From the NCBI GenBank assembly GCA_016935885.1, contig JAFGQA010000267.1:1-22634 (forward strand): DNA of 22,634 nt. Reading direction: 5' to 3'. This DNA is from Phycisphaerae bacterium. GTDB taxonomy: Bacteria > Planctomycetota > Phycisphaerae > UBA1845 > UTPLA1. The notes below the pieces were generated by a model. That model had not been told where the DNA came from, did not search any database, and worked only from the letters and a program-made list of their open reading frames with translations. Every line of letters starts with the position of its first letter. Positions within the stretch are counted from its first letter, which is position 1. Both the position numbers and the translations under genes were made by a program. This document shows positions 15,822 through 22,634 of the stretch, piece by piece.

Positions 15822-17396
15822 TCAACGGGTCTCCCCCCGTGAGGTCATTCGACGCCGGTTGCCAGGACCTGTGGCCTCCCGCTTGCGCGGGGCTCGGCGC
15901 GCAGCGGCTCGGGCCGTCCGTGACGCTTCATGATCGGGCTCCGTCTCTCTCCTCGTCCGCGTGCCCGGATTGCCGTCCGCGGCTCCCGATGCCAACTCGT
16001 CTCCGAGGGGATAATCGCCACGCTCGTCCCACAGGTAGTACACCGGCGGCTCGCCGATGATCTGTCGGAACGTCCGGGCCAGCGCGGCGGGCGGACGGCC
16101 CTCGGCACGACACTTCTTGGCCCCCTGTGTCGCGTTGATCCAGTCCTGCACCGTCTCCTCAACCATCCTCCGCACCCTCGGATACCTGGCGATCCTCCGG
16201 GCAAAATCCGGCGCGAACGGGTCGATGTGCCATTGTTCCATACGTTTGAGGAGCGCCATACGCCCCCGCGGGATGGGGCAGCGGCCAACACGACTCATGC
16301 CCGCCCTCTCAAAGACCGGGTTCACCGCGCCCATCGCGGCAAGGCATTCAACAAAACGCACGCCCACCTGCGGCAAGGTCTTCTTGACGAACCAGTGGCC
16401 CAACCCGCAGCCACGGACGTCCGGGTGCATCACAAGGCGTCGAAGGATGCGCAGCTCACGATTCAACCGCCGCGGGTTCCTCACAAAGCGGCCTCCGGTG
16501 CATCGATTCCGCTGGGCCAACTCCAACGGCGCATGGGCGAAGACGAGAATGCCCAGCGGCTCCCCATGTCGCGATTCCTTCAGCAGGAACACCTTGTCCA
16601 CGAAGCCCAGCCCGTCCCGGTTCCGGTAGTGCATCGGGCTAAAGATGCGATAGTCCTTCACAGAGCCAGGCTCGATCGTGGCCCGGTGGCGCAGTGACAT
16701 CACGCGGTCACGGACATCCTGTGCGCTCACTGTGGGCTCCGTGCCCTCCAACCGGATGATCTGATCCGGCTGGAGGTCCTCGATGATGTCATCGTGGGTC
16801 GTCGCCACCACCAGCATCAACCCCTCTCGGCTGACGAGTTTTCGCAGATTGTATGCAATGGCCTTGGCCGCGCGACGGTGCAGAATGGCGGTGAACTCGT
16901 CGCACAGGATCGGAGACGCCTGTCGGCCACGGACCTTGCTCGTGACGGACTGTCCCACCGCCCGCGCCAGCCACGCCCGAAACCGCTCGCCTTCTGAGAG
17001 ATCGCCGAACTGCCGGACCCACAAACGCGGCTCGCCCAACCCGCACGCTGTCAGTATCTCGAGGGCCGTCGCCAACGGCTTGCGGGGCGCGATGATGTCG
17101 ACGATGGATCGATCGGACGGAAACCGTCCCCGCCCGACCCATAGGGCGTTTTGGACCTTCTCGGCGACCGCCCAGAGGAGCGAGCTCTTGCCGCTGCCGG
17201 ACGGTCCGGTCAGCACCACGATCGAGCCGGCCCGCAGCATGATCGGCAGGTCCTCGGCGATCGTGAATGGCTCCTCCCGGGGCGGGATCCCGAAATCCCA
17301 GCACACCTCCCGCTTCCGCGACGTCATCGGCGTGAAACCCGGCTCGCGAATGACGCTGATCTTCATATCAATCTTCGGTACTTCCTGGCTATCCAT
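15822..17396 (-). CDS. ABC-type ATPase fused to a GNAT acetyltransferase domain (COG2401-like)
   Basis: The 524-aa product combines an ABC ATPase domain with a GNAT-type acyltransferase domain, the layout of the COG2401 family known from archaea, bacteria and phages. Visible ABC motifs: Walker A GPSGSGKS (64-71), signature LSEGE (133-137), Walker B ILCDE (163-167) and the H-loop His201. There are no membrane helices, so it is not a transporter. The GNAT part includes VMHPDVRGCGLGHWFVKK (acyl-CoA motif RxxGxG at 328-333) and NPVFERAGM (359-367). The tail is basic and Arg-rich, possibly for nucleic acid binding. ATG at 17396 is chosen because GGAGG lies 6 bases upstream; a longer frame to 17474 would begin inside the promoter. 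The S24 repressor gene is immediately upstream on the same strand. The substrate of the acetyl/acyl transfer is unknown; modification of DNA, RNA or protein is all possible. Confidence 0.88.
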   Translation of the reverse strand: MDSQEVPKIDMKISVIREPGFTPMTSRKREVCWDFGIPPREEPFTIAEDLPIMLRAGSIVVLTGPSGSGKSSLLWAVAEKVQNALWVGRGRFPSDRSIVDIIAPRKPLATALEILTACGLGEPRLWVRQFGDLSEGERFRAWLARAVGQSVTSKVRGRQASPILCDEFTAILHRRAAKAIAYNLRKLVSREGLMLVVATTHDDIIEDLQPDQIIRLEGTEPTVSAQDVRDRVMSLRHRATIEPGSVKDYRIFSPMHYRNRDGLGFVDKVFLLKESRHGEPLGILVFAHAPLELAQRNRCTGGRFVRNPRRLNRELRILRRLVMHPDVRGCGLGHWFVKKTLPQVGVRFVECLAAMGAVNPVFERAGMSRVGRCPIPRGRMALLKRMEQWHIDPFAPDFARRIARYPRVRRMVEETVQDWINATQGAKKCRAEGRPPAALARTFRQIIGEPPVYYLWDERGDYPLGDELASGAADGNPGTRTRRETEPDHEASRTARAAARRAPRKREATGPGNRRRMTSRGETR

Positions 17397-17435
17397 GATT
17401 TGCCTCCACTGCCCGACCATTTCCCTAACATCCAC

Positions 17436-17484
17436 AATATACACCGAGCATTGCCAGAAGTCAATACTCGGCAATAGGAATTGC
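17436..17484 (-). promoter_or_regulatory. ATPase promoter overlapped by a dyad operator
   Basis: On the - strand the -35 TTGACT (17459-17464) and -10 TATATT (17436-17441) are 17 bases apart; the mRNA leader would be about 30 bases. An inverted repeat, CCGAGCATTG (17444-17453) with CAATACTCGG (17462-17471), 8 bases apart and matching at 9 of 10 positions, spans the -35 box. A second palindrome, GCAAT (17471-17475) with ATTGC (17480-17484), adjoins it. Such a layout fits repression by a dimeric HTH protein, and the gene just upstream encodes one. Confidence 0.75.
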
Positions 17485-17516
17485 GGAAGAAAGTGGATGC
17501 GGTGAGATGAACTGAC

Positions 17517-18197
17517 CTAAAGTTCTCTGCTAACTAGACATACGGCGACGCCCTGAACGGAGAACTCCATTGTCTCATCAATAATGAGGGGCGGGATGTG
17601 GGGATTATCGCCCCGCAGGATGAACAGCCGCCGGTCGCCCCGCGTCTCGACGCTGACCCGCTTGAGCGTCGGCCGGCCGTCCACGAGGCACGCGCAGATC
17701 CGCCCCTGGACGAACTCCGGATCCACACCGGGGCGGTAGTCCACCAAGACGATGTCACCGCGCTTTAGCGTCGGCTCCATCGAGTCGAATTCGCAGCGGA
17801 GGCAGTACCGATCGGGATGCCACAAGTGCCGGAGCACCGGGAACATCTCGAGCTGCTCCTGCGTTTCTGAGGGGGGCCCGCTGGGGATCGCCCCGAACAT
17901 CGGCAGCTCGCGCGTGTCCAACGCCTGCGGCGCGTCGTGGCCATCGCCCGCGCCCAGCAACACCGCATCCGGCACGCCCAGCGCCACGGCAATCGCCCGG
18001 ACCGTGTCGTGCCGCGGAGTGCGATCGTCCCGCTCGATCGACGAGAGATACCCCTGGTTGACATTCGCTTTCTCGGCAAGTTGCGTTTGGGTGAGGCCCT
18101 GCCGGCGACGAATCGCGCGGATCCGCCCACCCAGTGTTTGGCCCGCCGGCTGGGCGTGGTTCGATCTGGACTGTCTTGCCATGTCTATGTGGGCCAC
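17517..18197 (-). CDS. HTH and S24 peptidase repressor (LexA/CI-like)
   Basis: The 226-aa product (from GTG at 18197) has an N-terminal XRE-type HTH (about 22-76: RIRAIRRRQGLTQTQLAEKA and GYLSSIE) and a C-terminal S24 peptidase domain (about 99-224). The catalytic pair of this class is visible as Ser139 in EFDSMEPTLKRGD and Lys179 in PTLKRV. The expected self-cleavage site lies near AIPSGPP (104-110), with Ser-Gly instead of the usual Ala-Gly or Cys-Gly. The start is uncertain: an ATG at 18182 is also possible and neither has a ribosome site. Such repressors leave DNA after RecA-stimulated self-cleavage in damage responses and prophages. It precedes the ATPase gene, whose promoter has a matching dyad. 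Self-cleavage here is inferred. Confidence 0.88.
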   Translation of the reverse strand: MAHIDMARQSRSNHAQPAGQTLGGRIRAIRRRQGLTQTQLAEKANVNQGYLSSIERDDRTPRHDTVRAIAVALGVPDAVLLGAGDGHDAPQALDTRELPMFGAIPSGPPSETQEQLEMFPVLRHLWHPDRYCLRCEFDSMEPTLKRGDIVLVDYRPGVDPEFVQGRICACLVDGRPTLKRVSVETRGDRRLFILRGDNPHIPPLIIDETMEFSVQGVAVCLVSREL

Positions 18198-18229
18198 GAA
18201 ACGGCCGTCGAGGTTAGGTCGCGGTCGTC

Positions 18230-18257
18230 AGCGTACAACGCGGACACAACCTGTCAA
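18230..18257 (-). promoter_or_regulatory. Possible promoter of the repressor gene
   Basis: TTGACA (18252-18257) and TACGCT (18230-18235) on the - strand are 16 bases apart. The -35 is perfect but the -10 is weak. It lies about 25 bases before the GTG at 18197. No copy of the ATPase dyad is seen here, so autorepression is not evident. Confidence 0.4.
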
Positions 18258-18344
18258 CGACGATCTGCCGGAAACGTGAAGCGGGCCCGTGACAGTTCCG
18301 GCGGCATTCGACTCTGCGTGCCACTTCGGGCGGTGTTTAATCCT

Positions 18345-18477
18345 GGGTGCCACGGGCGGCTCGTCCGCCCGTGCTGTCTCTCTGGTGGGCGCATAGGGCA
18401 TACACACTGGCAGGCAAGTGCGTGTTTGGCTGGGTGGCGTGGGTAAGCGGAGCCGCCAGCGGCGGCGGAGCTTACCC
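18345..18477 (+). repeat. Dispersed repeat R3, copy 1
   Basis: It starts GGGTGC, then a hairpin CACGGGCGG / CCGCCCGTG (18351-18373, loop CTCGT), followed by GTCTCTCTGGTGGGCGCAT, CACTGGCAGGCAA and GTAAGCGGAGCCGCCAGC. The same order occurs at 22090-22220 with a different stem in the first hairpin. It adjoins composite repeat B directly. Confidence 0.8.
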
Positions 18478-18760
18478 GTGGGCAGATACGCTAGGCCGAG
18501 AGTCCCTTCTCGGCCCGTTGTGTCGAGCTGTGGGAGAGGATTCCCCCTGGAAGTGGATGCGAGAAGGGATTCTCGCACCAGCGGACCAGCGGCGGCAGCG
18601 GCGGAAGTGCGTGCGAGAAAGAACTCTCGCACCAGCGGCTGTTCTGAGCGTATTCTCACGGGTAATGAACGACGCGCCCCGCTGGGGCGTGTCGTTCGTT
18701 ACCCATGCCACACCGTTTGTCGTTATCCATGCCACACCGTTTGGATGCTGAACACGCACT
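18478..18760 (-). repeat. Composite hairpin repeat, copy B (inverted)
   Basis: Reading the - strand, the modules follow the same order as copy A: TGTTCAGC, about two 24-bp units, the GAACGACACGCCCC/GTCGTTC hairpin, two GTGCGAGA-type palindromes instead of one, CCTCTCCCACAGCTCGACAC and a GGCCGAGAAGG hairpin, then AGCGTATCTGCCCAC. The arrangement supports a common origin with later loss and gain of units. Confidence 0.85.
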
Positions 18761-18802
18761 CGTCCGGCCGCGCTGTCTCAAAGCGTGCGTGAGAAGGCTA
18801 CG

Positions 18803-18831
18803 TTCCATCCCCCGGCGATTCCCAGTACAAT
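18803..18831 (+). promoter_or_regulatory. Probable acnA promoter
   Basis: TTCCAT (18803-18808) and TACAAT (18826-18831) are 17 bases apart; the -10 matches at five of six positions and the -35 is weak. acnA begins about 80 bases downstream. It lies outside composite repeat B. Confidence 0.5.
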
Positions 18832-18912
18832 CTCGCCTTTCGTAGCCCGGCGCGGAGGGGCCGTGTTCGTCGGCGGTGTACAGCAAGTCCCTATTCATCG
18901 AGAATCGCTCAC

Positions 18913-21633
<2,721 letters not shown>

Positions 21634-21671
21634 AGCAGCCCAACGAGGCGAGGGTCATTCGAGAAGACGAG

Positions 21672-21692
21672 GCGCGGGCCTGGGGCCCGCGC
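21672..21692 (+). terminator. Perfect 9-bp hairpin after acnA
   Basis: GCGCGGGCC pairs with GGCCCGCGC across a TGG loop, 38 bases after the acnA stop. There is no T-run after it (GGACTCACC), so it may be a repeat or a pause site rather than a strict intrinsic terminator. Confidence 0.4.
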
Positions 21693-21699
21693 GGACTCA

Positions 21700-21733
21700 C
21701 CAAGTGGTGTTGGACACCCACTGGCTTTGTCTT
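21700..21733 (+). terminator. Possible intrinsic terminator after acnA
   Basis: CCAAGTGGTGT and ACACCCACTGG can pair with two bulges around a TGG loop, and a pyrimidine-rich CTTTGTCTT follows. This is a better terminator shape than the first hairpin, though imperfect. Confidence 0.4.
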
Positions 21734-21761
21734 GGCCGGTCGTGAAGGTCAATTGATGAGT

Positions 21762-21892
21762 GACTATCTCAAGACAGGTGCCACGGGCAGGCTGCCCTTG
21801 ACAAGTGACGGTCCTACTCGTCAAGGGCTTGCCTGCCCGTGCACTGGCGGACGAGCCGCCAGTGGCACCCGAAACGGCGTTTTGAGATAGTC
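21762..21892. repeat. 131-bp MITE-like element with inverted ends
   Basis: The ends are perfect 11-bp inverted repeats, GACTATCTCAA (21762-21772) and TTGAGATAGTC (21882-21892). Inside, CACGGGCAG (21782) and GCCCTTGAC (21794) pair with GTCAAGGGC (21820) and CTGCCCGTG (21833), and a second hairpin CACTGGCGG / CCGCCAGTG lies at 21842-21864. No coding sequence and no target duplication are seen. Confidence 0.7.
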
Positions 21893-21956
21893 TCCGAGTC
21901 CGGGGCGACCACCGCCGGCCGTGCCGTGCCGTCCGCTGAGAGGCGCGAGGACACAG

Positions 21957-22241
21957 ATGATCATTGTCAACACGGAGACGATTCCGGGCCATCCCGTCCG
22001 CGAGGTCAAGGGCCTGGTGCAGGGAAACACCATCCGGGCAAAACATCTGGGGCGCGACATCGCCGCCGTGGCGCCGGCGTCGCGGTGCCGGGTGCCACTG
22101 GCAGCTCGCCTGCCAGTGCGGTCTCTCCGGTGGGCGCATGGGGCATTCGCACTGGCAGGCAATCACGTCTTTGGCGGCGTCGCATCGGTAAGCGGAGCCG
22201 CCAGCGCCGGCGTCGCGGCGGTGAGGGCTCGATCCGACTAA
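21957..22241 (+). pseudogene. Truncated UPF0145/YbjQ-like heavy-metal-binding protein
   Basis: The frame starts MIIVNTETIPGHPVREVKGL and continues VQGNTIRAKHLGRDI, matching the start of the UPF0145 (YbjQ, DUF74) family, small proteins of about 100-110 residues. After GRDI (about residue 36) the match stops. The frame then runs into repeat R3 copy 2 and ends at 22241. The usual core (MAGLRNxVGGE and the oligomer-forming part) is absent. GCGAGGA lies upstream of the ATG. It is probably a remnant broken by the repeat with loss of its 3' half; the remainder is not found in the window. A fused functional peptide is less likely. Confidence 0.75.
22090..22220 (+). repeat. Dispersed repeat R3, copy 2
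   Basis: The hairpin CACTGGCAG / CTGCCAGTG (22096-22118, loop CTCGC) takes the place of CACGGGCGG / CCGCCCGTG in copy 1. Then follow GTCTCTCCGGTGGGCGCAT, CACTGGCAGGCAA and GTAAGCGGAGCCGCCAGC, as at 18345-18477. The copy begins about 25 bases after the UPF0145 match stops. Confidence 0.8.
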
Positions 22242-22634
22242 TCGCCCTGCCCCGGTCGCGTCAGGGCGTATCTCCACGATTCCAGGACGCGGCGATTGTC
22301 CCTGATGTCTTCCTTCGCCAGCAACGCGTCGATGACTTTCAATTGCTCCTCTCGATCCAGCAGGTCGTGACCAATGCTCATACCTGCAATGTCGCGAAGC
22401 GCCGCCACCTCTCGATATCGTAGATAGTTGTCCTGTTCCCGTTGCTGTACGATCGCGAAGAACATCTCTTGGAGGGCCTTTCTAAGATCCTCCGAAAGCT
22501 GGTGTGACAGAGCCTCGGCCTGTTCCAGAATCTGGTGTCGGATCAACAGGTCGCTCGTGCTGTTCGTGCCGTGCCGTTTGTAGTCGTCTGCCAACCGCTG
22601 GATGGTCGCGGCCGTGATCGGGCCGGAAAGCAAC
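22238..22634 (-). CDS. C-terminal part of an unknown helical protein (partial)
   Basis: The frame is open to the right edge of the window, so the 5' end lies outside. The visible 131 residues are helical and charged (LIRHQILEQAEALSHQLSED, LRKALQEMFFAIVQQREQDN) with no recognised motif or membrane segment. The stop at 22238 overlaps the end of the truncated UPF0145 frame on the + strand. A function cannot be given. Confidence 0.6.
   Translation of the reverse strand, partial: LLSGPITAATIQRLADDYKRHGTNSTSDLLIRHQILEQAEALSHQLSEDLRKALQEMFFAIVQQREQDNYLRYREVAALRDIAGMSIGHDLLDREEQLKVIDALLAKEDIRDNRRVLESWRYALTRPGQGD

Larger units (their letters stand above)
18198..18912. other. Intergenic region with repeats and two promoters
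   Basis: About 715 bp. From left to right: the possible repressor promoter (18230-18257, - strand), unassigned sequence to 18344, a dispersed repeat with an inverted-repeat stem (18345-18477), composite repeat B (18478-18760), and the acnA promoter (18803-18831). Confidence 0.65.

Noticed and set aside
17397..17474. Longer N-terminus for the ATPase-GNAT gene
   Set aside because: It would read through the -35, -10 and dyad sequences; GGAGG before 17396 marks the start.
17517..18197. Toxin-antitoxin pair with the ATPase
   Set aside because: The HTH protein has an S24 domain and the partner is a 524-aa ATPase-GNAT fusion, unlike small known toxins; the regulatory-circuit reading fits better.

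Overview
The window looks like a piece of a GC-rich planctomycete-type chromosome (inference). The support is a combination of lineage-typical traits: a small membrane protein with a CxxC/CPECG zinc ribbon, Sec-exported proteins with no clear function, an MlaE-MlaF-MlaD operon without mlaB/mlaC, large intergenic gaps, and many short hairpin repeats with variable stems. No rRNA, complete tRNA, CRISPR array or recognisable transposase was seen.

Left part (1-9037, + strand): a citrate synthase family gene with two altered active-site residues; rpsA (ribosomal protein S1, six S1 domains) behind a good sigma70 promoter and a long leader; a primary-type sigma factor whose best start is a non-canonical ATC codon; mlaE-mlaF-mlaD, encoding an ABC-type lipid transporter of the cell envelope; and a zinc-ribbon membrane protein. 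Middle (9099-14881, - strand): a PduO-type cobalamin adenosyltransferase, two related large exported proteins (one with an Asp-rich tail), and an exported HEAT-like helical protein.

Right part: on the - strand lies a two-gene cassette, an HTH + S24 (LexA/CI-like) repressor followed by an ABC-ATPase fused to a GNAT acetyltransferase domain (COG2401-like). A near-perfect dyad overlaps the -35 box of the ATPase promoter, so the repressor probably controls the ATPase. The cassette lies between two inverted copies (15231-15575 and 18478-18760) of a modular, hairpin-rich composite repeat. It is the best candidate here for an undescribed inducible, perhaps mobile, system. Then come aconitase (acnA, + strand), a MITE-like 131-bp element with 11-bp inverted ends, a UPF0145/YbjQ-like gene broken by a dispersed repeat, and the end of an unknown - strand gene.

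Metabolically, acnA and the citrate synthase homologue belong to the TCA cycle, and rpsA and the sigma factor are core expression genes. The repeats and the repressor/ATPase cassette are the accessory part.
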